Source: an uncultured Lachnospira sp.
GTDB lineage: Bacteria > Bacillota > Clostridia > Lachnospirales > Lachnospiraceae
Direction of reading: 5' to 3'
Assembly: GCA_910587485.1 (NCBI GenBank)
Contig: CAJUKN010000021.1
Coordinates: 1 to 48,466 of the forward strand
Length of the DNA stretch: 48,466 nucleotides
Position numbers and translations under genes: made by a program. Shown here one piece after another: positions 41,759-48,466 of the stretch. The notes under the pieces are model-generated. The model had not been told where the DNA came from. It made no database searches and saw only the letters and a list, made by a program, of their open reading frames with translations. Positions within the stretch are counted from its first letter, which is position 1; every line of letters starts with the position of its first letter.

Positions 41759-43354
41759 TCCTTGTATAAATATATTAATACAATCATATGGCACAGCCAA
41801 ATTAAGATTTTGACCTGAATTAATACCTGCACTGCTTATGCCAATCACTTCACCATACATATTTAATAATGCGCCACCAGAACTCCCATGTGAAATAGGC
41901 GCTGTAAATTGTATTACATCTACATTGTCCATTACTCGAAAGCCTGAAATAATCCCGTCGGATACTGAATTAAACAAGCCAAGCGGACTGCCTATCGCAA
42001 CAACTCTCTGCCCTCTTACCAGCTTATTACGACCTTTATATATTGGTAATGGGGACAATGTTTTTGCTATTCGTATTACCGCTAAATCCATCACTGAATT
42101 ATATTTAATTACCTCATTGGTTCGATATACTTCCTCATCATTTTCAATACGTACACAATAATACCATCCTTTATTTACTACATGATGATTTGTTAAAATA
42201 TAACCATCTTTTCCTATCATAATACCTGAGCCTATTCCTAACACATCACCCAATTGATTGTGAACCTCAATCATCACAATCGAGGAGGCAAGCAATGCTA
42301 ACTCCTCAAAGGATTTCTCTATTCTGCCCTTTGCTGCATTTGTCGGATTTGATGAAACACGCACTGGAACTGAATTTGATTGAACCGTTTGATTTGTAAT
42401 ACGAACTAGATTTGTATTATTGTTTGATGTTGCATTGTGAGCTATATTCGTATTAGAAACTGGATTTGCATTGCGTGTTTGTCTTTTGCGCTCTGGTATA
42501 TGTACAACTATTTTTTCATGTTTTTCTTTGTCATTTATAACTTTATTATTTATAATTTTGTTGTCTGCTGTTTTGTTTTCTACTTCTTCTCTACCTGCTA
42601 TTTCTTGATTTACAGTATTCTTATTATTTTTATCTGTATTTTTATCATAACTATTCTTTCCATTTTCACAATATTTAAACTCAGGTAAACTCCATTCTAC
42701 AAAATTTCCTAATACATTTTGTTTTGACAATTTTTTTAACTCATCACAAATATTGATATCTTCTTTATTTTGCAGCAACAATACATCTGCACCAACGAGG
42801 GTTAATAAATAATAAAACAAATACTCTTGTACTTTCAATACATTTTCTGCAATGACCTTAATACATGCCTGCTCATTCCATTTCATATGCCAATTATAAA
42901 AAATAAAATCCGTCCACCAAACCATCTTAATAACAAAGTTCTTTTGAATGGACTCACTCATTCCTTTTTTTAACAGAGCATACTTATCACATATTTGGGC
43001 AACTGCTCTTCCTAATATTAGAGCAAATTGTTCATTATGTTCTGTACTGTGTATAACCATCTTCTTTTTATCACTTGCTATCCAGTTCTCATAACATTGA
43101 ATATAATAGCTGCTCTCATTATCCTGTAAATAAAGGGGTAGTTTTGTTATTCTTCTATACAATAATTTGTTTGAAATCATTTCTTTTGTCAACATATTAT
43201 CAACACAAATCACATCATTTTTTAAAGCTTCATTTCCACCAAGCAATCGGACAAAATACACATCTCTATACCCACTGTTATATCCACCTTTAACTCTTGC
43301 AAATGTGGTTACTGAATGAATATCCATAACATTATGTCTATAATTTATCTGCAT
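41750..43354 (-). CDS. Trypsin-like protease with a YceG-like N-terminal region
   Basis: 534 residues. The C-terminal third (about 345-534) is a trypsin-like (HtrA-type) domain without PDZ: His391 (LTNHHVVN), Asp423 (SVMDLAVI), Ser492 (ISHGSSGGALL). The N-terminal about 220 residues have no export signal and include KMVWWTDFIFYNWHMKWN and YLLTLVGADVLLLQNKED, which parallel KFMCWLYYKF and ISVLCHAGCDIVLLQYQGD of the YceG protein two genes downstream. An Asn/Lys-rich linker (about 230-340) joins them. Start at 43354 (MQINYRHN) has GGAGG 5 nt upstream. It is first in the Ter operon. A cytoplasmic protease attached to a Ter-system domain is inferred; I know no name for this architecture. Confidence 0.8.
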   Translation of the reverse strand: MQINYRHNVMDIHSVTTFARVKGGYNSGYRDVYFVRLLGGNEALKNDVICVDNMLTKEMISNKLLYRRITKLPLYLQDNESSYYIQCYENWIASDKKKMVIHSTEHNEQFALILGRAVAQICDKYALLKKGMSESIQKNFVIKMVWWTDFIFYNWHMKWNEQACIKVIAENVLKVQEYLFYYLLTLVGADVLLLQNKEDINICDELKKLSKQNVLGNFVEWSLPEFKYCENGKNSYDKNTDKNNKNTVNQEIAGREEVENKTADNKIINNKVINDKEKHEKIVVHIPERKRQTRNANPVSNTNIAHNATSNNNTNLVRITNQTVQSNSVPVRVSSNPTNAAKGRIEKSFEELALLASSIVMIEVHNQLGDVLGIGSGIMIGKDGYILTNHHVVNKGWYYCVRIENDEEVYRTNEVIKYNSVMDLAVIRIAKTLSPLPIYKGRNKLVRGQRVVAIGSPLGLFNSVSDGIISGFRVMDNVDVIQFTAPISHGSSGGALLNMYGEVIGISSAGINSGQNLNLAVPYDCINIFIQGFH

Positions 43355-43518
43355 TTTCGCCTCCACATTTAATTATATTTACATGTATCTATTTTATATT
43401 TTCCTATTCCAAAGTACTCTACGTTAAGACTGCTGATAGTTTTTCAGCAAACAAAACTCCTATTCGACTAAATTTTATCATAGAACAAACTTTTTTTCTA
43501 TGTTTCTTTTCATTTTTA

Positions 43519-43527
43519 TGTTATAAT
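43519..43527 (+). promoter_or_regulatory. Extended -10 promoter of the citrate-lyase-like gene
   Basis: TGTTATAAT at 43519-43527, about 38 nt before the ATG, with no good -35. The spacer between the divergent genes (43355-43564) also holds TGCTGA/TCAGCA inverted repeat at 43433-43451; a clear promoter for the minus-strand Ter operon was not found. Confidence 0.55.
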
Positions 43528-43564
43528 CACTCTTATACTTAAATTTTAGAAAGGAAAACACTTT

Positions 43565-44545
43565 ATGAAAGATTCTGCGCTTTATTACAGTGTGGGCGCC
43601 CTTTTATACTGCCCTGCAAACAATGAATCAATATCCGATTCCATTATCCTTAATAAATTTGTAAAACCATTTTCATTAGCACTTTGCTTGGAAGATACTA
43701 TTCCTGACAATTTGGTACTTGAAGCTGAGCAAATATGTTATCATAGTCTTTTAAAAATATGGAAAGCGAAAGAAAAACAAGAATTTTATCTTCCAAAAAT
43801 ATTTATTCGAATACGCAATCCAGAACAAATGCTGCGATTATATCACCATTTTGGAGAATTAATGTCTTTAATTTGTGGTTTTATTGTGCCTAAATTTGCT
43901 CTCGATAATGTAGATGCTTATATCAATAATTTATGTGAAATCAATTCAACCTCTAAGCAACCTATTTATATGATGCCTATCTATGAGAGTTCTTCTATAA
44001 TTGATTTAAGAACTAGATACGATATTTTATATACGCTAAAAGATAAGATGGATGCCATTGAAAAATGGATTCTTAATATTCGTGTTGGTGGCAATGATTT
44101 ATGTCATGTTTTTGGCTACAGAAGACATGCAGATGAATCAATACATCAAATCAAACCTATTGCAAGTATTTTTTCTGATATTAATACAGTCTATGGTCGT
44201 GATTATGTGATTTCTGGTGCAGTTTGGGAATATTTTGATGGTGCTTATTGGGAAGAAGGGCTAAGAGAAGAAATTAAACAGGACAAGTTATGTGGATTTA
44301 TCGGAAAGACCGTTATTCATCCAAAACAAATCGCTGTAGTAAATTCAGAATATGCTGTGCATATTACTGATTATCAATCTGCAAAAGCGATATTAAATTG
44401 GGATAACTCCTCTAAAACATTGGTTTCATCAGACCCTCAAAAAGTACGTATGAATGAATACAAAACCCATGCAAATTGGGCAAAAAAAATAATGCTGATG
44501 GCTAAGCATTATGGAATTATTATAAATGATTCATTTAAAATTTGA
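43565..44545 (+). CDS. HpcH/HpaI aldolase/citrate lyase-like C-C lyase of the Ter island
   Basis: 326 residues, TIM-barrel lyase type. Recognisable strand/loop blocks are SVGALLYCPANNESI, ALCLEDTIPDN (acidic residues for Mg), KIFIRIRNPEQMLRLY (arginines for substrate carboxylate), GFIVPKFALDNVD, YMMPIYESSSII, ILNIRVGGNDLCHVFGYRRH and FIGKTVIHPKQIAVVN. Ter-associated biosynthetic modules are known to contain such a C-C lyase with HAD phosphatases. GAAAGG precedes the ATG. It is transcribed away from the protease-rhomboid-YceG-TelA-TerD operon from an adjacent promoter. Substrate unknown. It is the only clear plus-strand gene in the window. Confidence 0.85.
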   Translation: MKDSALYYSVGALLYCPANNESISDSIILNKFVKPFSLALCLEDTIPDNLVLEAEQICYHSLLKIWKAKEKQEFYLPKIFIRIRNPEQMLRLYHHFGELMSLICGFIVPKFALDNVDAYINNLCEINSTSKQPIYMMPIYESSSIIDLRTRYDILYTLKDKMDAIEKWILNIRVGGNDLCHVFGYRRHADESIHQIKPIASIFSDINTVYGRDYVISGAVWEYFDGAYWEEGLREEIKQDKLCGFIGKTVIHPKQIAVVNSEYAVHITDYQSAKAILNWDNSSKTLVSSDPQKVRMNEYKTHANWAKKIMLMAKHYGIIINDSFKI

Positions 44546-44612
44546 TTTCAAAAACTTCTAATTTATTTTGAAAAATATGTTTAATAATGCTATTTTTTAT
44601 AAAATAAAAAGA

Positions 44613-44633
44613 CTGGAAAAATAAACTATTCCA
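44613..44633 (-). terminator. Weak terminator between convergent genes
   Basis: TGGAA (44613-44617) pairs with TTCCA (44629-44633). On the minus strand it is followed by GTCTTTTTATTTTAT, so it can end the chemoreceptor transcript. The remaining 44546-44794 is A/T-rich with a TGAATAT/ATATTCA inverted repeat and no gene. Confidence 0.4.
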
Positions 44634-44794
44634 CTAAATATGAATATCTATTTAATATTCACATTTTATGCGAAAATTTTATTTCACAACAGCCCTTTTA
44701 TATTACAATTTTATCAATGTTTATTTATTATATTAAAATTATTTTTTTAAAATTTTTTAACTCATTAACTTTTATCATTTTGCTAACAAACAAA

Positions 44795-46822
44795 TTAACT
44801 TTCATATTGGAATCTTTCAACCAAATCTTTAAGCATATCTGCCTGACTTGACAATTCCTCTGAGGCAGCCGCACTCTCCTGTGAAGTAGCGGAATTGGAC
44901 TCTACTACCTCTGCAATCTGGTTAATACCTTCCGTAATCTGTGCTGCCGCTACGGCCTGATTATCTGAAGCCTGTGCAATCTCTGCCATAGACTTATTTA
45001 CTATCTTTGCATTATCCACAACAGCAAGCAATGATTGTGCTGTAGAATTAGTAAGTTGTATTCCTTCTTCCACTGCCACAATTGCATTTTGAATTAAATT
45101 TTTTGTATTTTTTGCTGCATCTGCACTTTGTTCTGCAAGTATGCCAACTTGTGTGGCAACAACTGCAAACCCTTTTCCGTTTTCTCCTGCTCTTGCTGCC
45201 TCAATAGAAGCGTTCAATGCAAGAAGTGAGGTCTGGTCTGCAATTTCTTCAATACTCTTAATAATTTCAGCAATCTTATCTGAAGACTTTCTGATTTTAT
45301 TCATAGCCTCTATGTTCTTTTTCATATGCTCATTGCTCTCAATAATCTGAGTATTCATATTTGCAACAATCGTGCTTGTTTTTTCTGCATTTTTTGCATT
45401 GACAGCTATTTTTTCTGAAATCTCTGTGATTGTTGCTGTCAGTTCTTCAACTGCACTTGCTTGGTCTGTAGCGCCTTCTGCAAGAACCTGTGAGGCTTCT
45501 GATAAATCCATTGCTCCATTTTGTACACTCTCTGCATTGCTGTTAATATCTCTCATCGTAGCACTTAATGACTTAATAATTCCTCTAAAAGATTGACTAA
45601 TCTCAGCAAAATCACCTTTAAAGTTATCATCAACCGTAATTAAAAAATTTCCATTGGACAATTCTGACAAATTGCTATCAATATCTGAAATAATTATTTT
45701 TAAATCTTGAATCGTGCTTGCAAGACTATTCATTAAAGTTGCTGTCTCATCGTTCTCCTCTGGCACTGGTGCTTCTGAATGAAGGTCTCCTTCTGCTAAT
45801 AGTTTTAAGCGCTCTACCACTACCATAATTGGCTTTATAACATTTTTTCCAAGACGAATACCACTTCTAACACCAAATAATGTAAAAGCTATTACAAAAA
45901 GCACTGTAATAACCATCGACAAATAGAACATACCTAAAAATTCATTTCTTACAGCCGCAACGCCAATACTCCACCCATTTATATCTGGAAGTGGGGAATA
46001 CGCAACCACCTTTGTTGCTCCGCCATATGAATATGTACCTACTCCTGCTTCTCCAGCAATCATCTTCTTACAAATCGCACTATACTTTTTTAACTTTGGA
46101 TTTGTATCACCAAGTGCTACACTATCTTCTACCCCAACAAGTGATGAATCAATATCTGCAATCGTTATTCCATTGGCATCCAGCATAAATGCAGTACCAC
46201 CTTTTCCTACCTTAATTGAACGCATAATATCATTTAAAGATTCACCATTTGGAATATAGACAACTACACCTGACACTGTTGTACCCGGCATTCCATCTTT
46301 CCATATAGGAGCCGATACTGCATAAGATACTGCTTTTGTAACATTACTATATGCAGGTGTGGAAACATATGTATTCCCTTTCATTGCCTCCTTAAAATAA
46401 TCTCTATCTGAAAAATTTTCTCCTGAAACAATGTCAACCCCCTTATCATTCAAAAGAAATCCACCTTCAAACTCATGTTCTTTAATCTTTTGATTTAAAA
46501 GAGCCATTTTTTCTGCTGCTGTTTTTTCAGCATCAGAAAGACGTGCAATACTTCCTGTTTCATAGGCAATTGCCTTATATTTTTCAAGTGCTGCTGTCAC
46601 ATAATCAGCTGCTACATCAGAAGTATCATTAATTGTTTCTGAAACTGCACTCACTGACGAAACCCAGCTTAATGCCGCTGTAATCATACCCAAAATAATG
46701 CAGCTAAGCATAACAGTCTGTGCAAATCGCTTGGAAATCTTTTTTTCAATACTTACAAACGCACCATTATTTTTACTCGTTCCTGATTTTTTAAATAGAC
46801 TTTTGCTTTTTTCTTTTTGCAT
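44795..46822 (-). CDS. Methyl-accepting chemotaxis protein with dCache sensor
   Basis: 675 residues. Basic N-terminus, helix near 30-52, extracellular dCache-like domain (about 55-300: FLLNDKGVDIVSGENFSDRD, YSNVTKAVSYAVSAPI, AFMLDANGITIADID), second helix (MFYLSMVITVLFVIAFTLFG), HAMP (KPIMVVVERLKLLAEGDL), and an MCP signalling domain whose tip is QTSLLALNASIEAARAGENG. Such Cache domains often bind amino acids or small carboxylates. Start at 46822 because GAGGA lies 5 nt upstream; that SD is part of a leader motif seen also before vanR. A perfect 18-bp palindrome (46885-46902) lies upstream. No other chemotaxis gene is near. Confidence 0.93.
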   Translation of the reverse strand: MQKEKSKSLFKKSGTSKNNGAFVSIEKKISKRFAQTVMLSCIILGMITAALSWVSSVSAVSETINDTSDVAADYVTAALEKYKAIAYETGSIARLSDAEKTAAEKMALLNQKIKEHEFEGGFLLNDKGVDIVSGENFSDRDYFKEAMKGNTYVSTPAYSNVTKAVSYAVSAPIWKDGMPGTTVSGVVVYIPNGESLNDIMRSIKVGKGGTAFMLDANGITIADIDSSLVGVEDSVALGDTNPKLKKYSAICKKMIAGEAGVGTYSYGGATKVVAYSPLPDINGWSIGVAAVRNEFLGMFYLSMVITVLFVIAFTLFGVRSGIRLGKNVIKPIMVVVERLKLLAEGDLHSEAPVPEENDETATLMNSLASTIQDLKIIISDIDSNLSELSNGNFLITVDDNFKGDFAEISQSFRGIIKSLSATMRDINSNAESVQNGAMDLSEASQVLAEGATDQASAVEELTATITEISEKIAVNAKNAEKTSTIVANMNTQIIESNEHMKKNIEAMNKIRKSSDKIAEIIKSIEEIADQTSLLALNASIEAARAGENGKGFAVVATQVGILAEQSADAAKNTKNLIQNAIVAVEEGIQLTNSTAQSLLAVVDNAKIVNKSMAEIAQASDNQAVAAAQITEGINQIAEVVESNSATSQESAAASEELSSQADMLKDLVERFQYES

Positions 46823-46846
46823 ATAAATCCTCATTTCTGCGTCGCC
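46823..46846 (-). repeat. Copy D of the repeated leader motif, before the chemoreceptor
   Basis: Minus strand GCGACGCAGAAATGAGGATT then TAT before the ATG. The core CGCAGAAATGAGGATT is identical to that before vanR and provides the ribosome site. Confidence 0.5.
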
Positions 46847-46884
46847 CTAACAATAAAATATCCTAAATTTATTTTTGTGTTCCT

Positions 46885-46902
46885 AATGGTTTTAAAACCA
46901 TT
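46885..46902. promoter_or_regulatory. Perfect 18-bp palindrome upstream of the chemoreceptor gene
   Basis: AATGGTTTTAAAACCATT is its own reverse complement; TCC and GGA two bases outside extend the symmetry. It lies 63 nt upstream of the chemoreceptor start, where a repressor or activator site would be expected. No known regulator motif is recognised. Confidence 0.4.
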
Positions 46903-46975
46903 TTGGAATGTATATTTATATTAATGTAAGGTTTTATTAACAACATTTTAATTTATCTTTTCTTTTATAAAAAAT

Positions 46976-47174
46976 TCATGCTAAAATGACGCACATTGCA
47001 ACTTCAACTGCAAATAGAATGATATACAAAAAGTCAACCGAAACAACTCAGTCAGCACAACTGCTACCTTATTACACAGCACAGCAATTATATGCCACTA
47101 TGACACACATAACATTAGATAAAAAAACTGCAATCACTATAAATATATAACACAAAGCCCTATTATTTATTCAT
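46976..47174 (-). pseudogene. Decayed gene for a small two-helix membrane protein
   Basis: GGAGGTGACATCAA precedes ATG AAT AAA, then one extra T shifts the frame. The shifted frame reads NRALCYIFIVIAVFLSNVMC and VIVAYNCCAV, two stops, GSSCAD, a stop, then VVSVDFLYIILFAVEVAMCV and ILA with a final TGA at 46978-46976. The 199 bases equal 66 codons plus one. Two hydrophobic helices around a short loop remain visible. It resembles a roughly 65-residue membrane protein family I have seen in clostridia but cannot name. Three internal stops and a frameshift make it nonfunctional. Confidence 0.55.
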
Positions 47175-47336
47175 TTGATGTCACCTCCAATATTTTATTT
47201 TCTCTGATTATATTTCATATTTATTTTATGATATTCATTGGGAACCCAAAGTTAAATTAGGACTATATAAACCCTTGTGTTTTATTATTTTAAATATAAA
47301 GATAATAGATGCCATACTTTGTACATTCTTATGTCA

Positions 47337-47381
47337 ACAAAAGATATATATCTGGGCAACACATTGATATATATCTTTTGT
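47337..47381. repeat. 16-bp perfect inverted repeat in a gene-free stretch
   Basis: ACAAAAGATATATATC (47337-47352) pairs with GATATATATCTTTTGT (47366-47381) around a 13-base loop. Neither side has a T-run, so it is not a normal terminator. The gene-free stretch 47175-47487 otherwise shows only A/T-rich DNA. Confidence 0.5.
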
Positions 47382-47487
47382 AATTATATCAAATTTAATA
47401 GATTTTTTCTACCTTTTTCATTTATTATTTTTTTATTTTATATGTTTTTTATAATTTTATTGAAAATGTTATCGCTTACAAATAAAA

Positions 47488-47525
47488 AATCTCCATGCCA
47501 TAAACAAAATAATGGCATGGAGATT
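47488..47525 (-). terminator. Terminator of the two-gene exported-protein operon
   Basis: AATCTCCATGCCAT (47488-47501) pairs with ATGGCATGGAGATT (47512-47525); the minus-strand 3' side continues TTTTTTATTTG. It ends the 48391-47560 operon. Confidence 0.85.
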
Positions 47526-47559
47526 CTTTCACTACTTAAATCTATATTTTATTGTTTAT

Positions 47560-48081
47560 TCAGCTTACTCTTGTATACTTATATGCTCCTTTATACCATG
47601 TTTTATAAATTTTATATTCATTATTCTCATTATAAACAAGAGTTTGGATTGTATCATCTTTAAACAAATCAATTCGCTTCTCCATCTGTGGTGTTGTAAA
47701 CGTAACTAAAATCATTTCTTGCCCATCACACTCAACTAATTCTGTTTCAAATTTTGATGTTGATATGTTCTCAAAACTTTCTAACTTTAATCCTTTTGAT
47801 TTCTCAAATTGCTCTGTATACCAACTACAAATTGTATTATACAACTGTTGTTTTTGATTTTCAGTAAACGTGAGATTTTCATTTTCCAAAACAAATGCTG
47901 ATTTATCAACTTCACCTTCTATCCCCGAATATTTAGGTTCATCTAGCCATGCATCAAACATTTTTTTATTTTGATTTTTTGCTTGACTGGTGCTTGCAAT
48001 TACACCATTAGTGCCGCCAACAAGCAATAATACAAATACAACACTGACTATTCCTACTATTTTTATTCTTCTTTTAGTCAT
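47560..48081 (-). CDS. Membrane-anchored exported protein of unknown function
   Basis: 173 residues. Basic start (MTKRRIKIVG), one helix (IVSVVFVLLLVGGTNGVIAS), then a hydrophilic domain with CSWYTEQFEKSKGLKLESFE, ETELVECDGQEMILVTFTTP and a C-terminal YKTWYKGAYKYTRVS. Two cysteines lie in the exported part. No family recognised. Start at 48081 has AGGTG 6 nt upstream; a GTG three codons earlier overlaps the SD. It lies 25 nt after the Cys-rich secreted protein gene and ends before a strong terminator, so the two probably form one unit. Confidence 0.7.
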   Translation of the reverse strand: MTKRRIKIVGIVSVVFVLLLVGGTNGVIASTSQAKNQNKKMFDAWLDEPKYSGIEGEVDKSAFVLENENLTFTENQKQQLYNTICSWYTEQFEKSKGLKLESFENISTSKFETELVECDGQEMILVTFTTPQMEKRIDLFKDDTIQTLVYNENNEYKIYKTWYKGAYKYTRVS

Positions 48082-48106
48082 ATTGCTCACCTACTTTCAC
48101 CAAAAC

Positions 48107-48391
48107 TTATTGATTACTATTTACTGGATTATATTTAATCCAACTACTTAAATTCCCCCACTCATCACATGAATAATAAATTTCTACATATCCTACATAA
48201 TCTTCCAAAAATGTAAAACAATATAAATAATAAACTTCACAATATGTTGCACTTCCATAATCTGAACAATCTACTGCATGAAATTCATCTGTTCCTGATT
48301 GAGTTGCATATGCTTGTTCAGGTTTATAAATCATAATTATAAATAACATCGCAACTATAATTGTTAATCCAAAAATAATCTTGTTTTTCAT
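48107..48391 (-). CDS. Small secreted cysteine-containing protein of unknown function
   Basis: 94 residues. Signal peptide with a hydrophobic core (IIFGLTIIVAMLFIIMIY) and likely cleavage after AYA at residue 29. The mature part of about 65 residues is rich in Tyr and has Cys42, Cys51, Cys58 and Cys75, perhaps two disulfides. Aromatic-rich, acidic, ending NPVNSNQ. No named family. AAGGAGG precedes the ATG at good distance. A small secreted effector, bacteriocin-like or adhesion peptide is possible; the second gene could be its immunity or anchor partner, but nothing shows this directly. Confidence 0.7.
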   Translation of the reverse strand: MKNKIIFGLTIIVAMLFIIMIYKPEQAYATQSGTDEFHAVDCSDYGSATYCEVYYLYCFTFLEDYVGYVEIYYSCDEWGNLSSWIKYNPVNSNQ

Positions 48392-48437
48392 TCAATTTCC
48401 TCCTTACAAAAATAATAGCCTCTCGGATTCTCCAACC

Positions 48438-48456
48438 CTTATTTTCTGCGGCTTTC
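48438..48456 (-). repeat. Copy E of the repeated leader motif, looser
   Basis: Minus strand GCCGCAGAAAATAAGGGTT, followed by GGAGAATCC, which can form GGGTT-GGAG-AATCC, then GAGAGGC. The GCC and GGC ends may close a larger stem. It lies in the leader of the secreted-protein gene and is cut by the window edge. Confidence 0.35.
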
Positions 48457-48466
48457 AAACCCAGTT

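Noticed and set aside
43433..43451. TGCTGA/TCAGCA hairpin between the divergent genes as a terminator
   Set aside because: No T-run on either strand and no gene ends there; kept only as a possible operator.
1..48466. CRISPR arrays, rRNA and tRNA genes
   Set aside because: No regularly spaced repeats of CRISPR type and no recognisable tRNA or rRNA sequence were seen on reading both strands; a dedicated scan could not be run.

Overview
The window is low-GC (about one third G+C by eye) Gram-positive DNA. The gene content (CdaA/YbbR, HPr, Cache chemoreceptors, HD-GYP, a VanG-type cluster, TerD/YceG/TelA, clustered large serine recombinases) and the strong GGAGG ribosome sites point to an anaerobic Clostridia member, most likely Lachnospiraceae. 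This is inferred from gene families; no rRNA or tRNA gene was seen. Almost every gene is on the minus strand; the one clear plus-strand gene is a citrate-lyase-like enzyme at 43.6-44.5 kb.

Region 1 (1-5.4 kb) is the end of an integrated element: three tandem large serine recombinases and a DUF6870-type small protein. They abut an S8 (subtilisin-like) peptidase gene that is cut exactly at its catalytic IDTG motif, so the junction near 5436 is a probable attachment site. Region 2 (5.9-7.9 kb) is the wreck of a FokI-like type IIS restriction-modification system. The methyltransferase has an in-frame TGA and is then fused, out of frame, to the middle of the endonuclease by a deletion. Region 3 (8.2-16.3 kb) is mostly housekeeping: a ClpX without ClpP, an HtrA protease with a very Asn-rich cytoplasmic tail, alpha-phosphoglucomutase, an HPr-like protein and the c-di-AMP cyclase pair cdaA-cdaR.

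Region 4 (16.3-25 kb) holds two uncharacterised membrane proteins, a Big2-domain surface protein with a possible pseudoknotted leader, a soluble PocR-domain chemoreceptor, an AEC transporter, a cell-wall amidase, KDPG aldolase with an unusual SD-to-start hairpin, and a Cache/HD-GYP/receiver signalling protein. Region 5 (25-31.9 kb) is a complete VanG-type D-Ala-D-Ser cluster in the order vanR-vanS-vanW-vanG-vanXY-vanT. Tandem VanR boxes and a terminator-like hairpin lie between vanS and vanW. An IS200/IS605-like end hairpin sits upstream of vanR.

Region 6 (32-44.5 kb) is a large Ter stress-response island. It has a HAD phosphatase, a P-type Ca2+ ATPase, two TerD paralogues, a TerA/YceC-like protein, TelA, YceG, a rhomboid protease, and a trypsin-like protease whose N-terminus resembles part of YceG. 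A divergently transcribed HpcH/citrate-lyase-like enzyme completes it. The combination suggests a calcium-linked, membrane-associated stress system with a biosynthetic enzyme and two proteases, and it is the best candidate here for an under-described system. Region 7 (44.8-48.5 kb) has a Cache chemoreceptor, a decayed small two-helix membrane protein gene, and a pair of unknown small exported proteins. A short leader motif (GCGCAGAAATGAGGATT-like) recurs in at least four leaders and once inside a recombinase gene.
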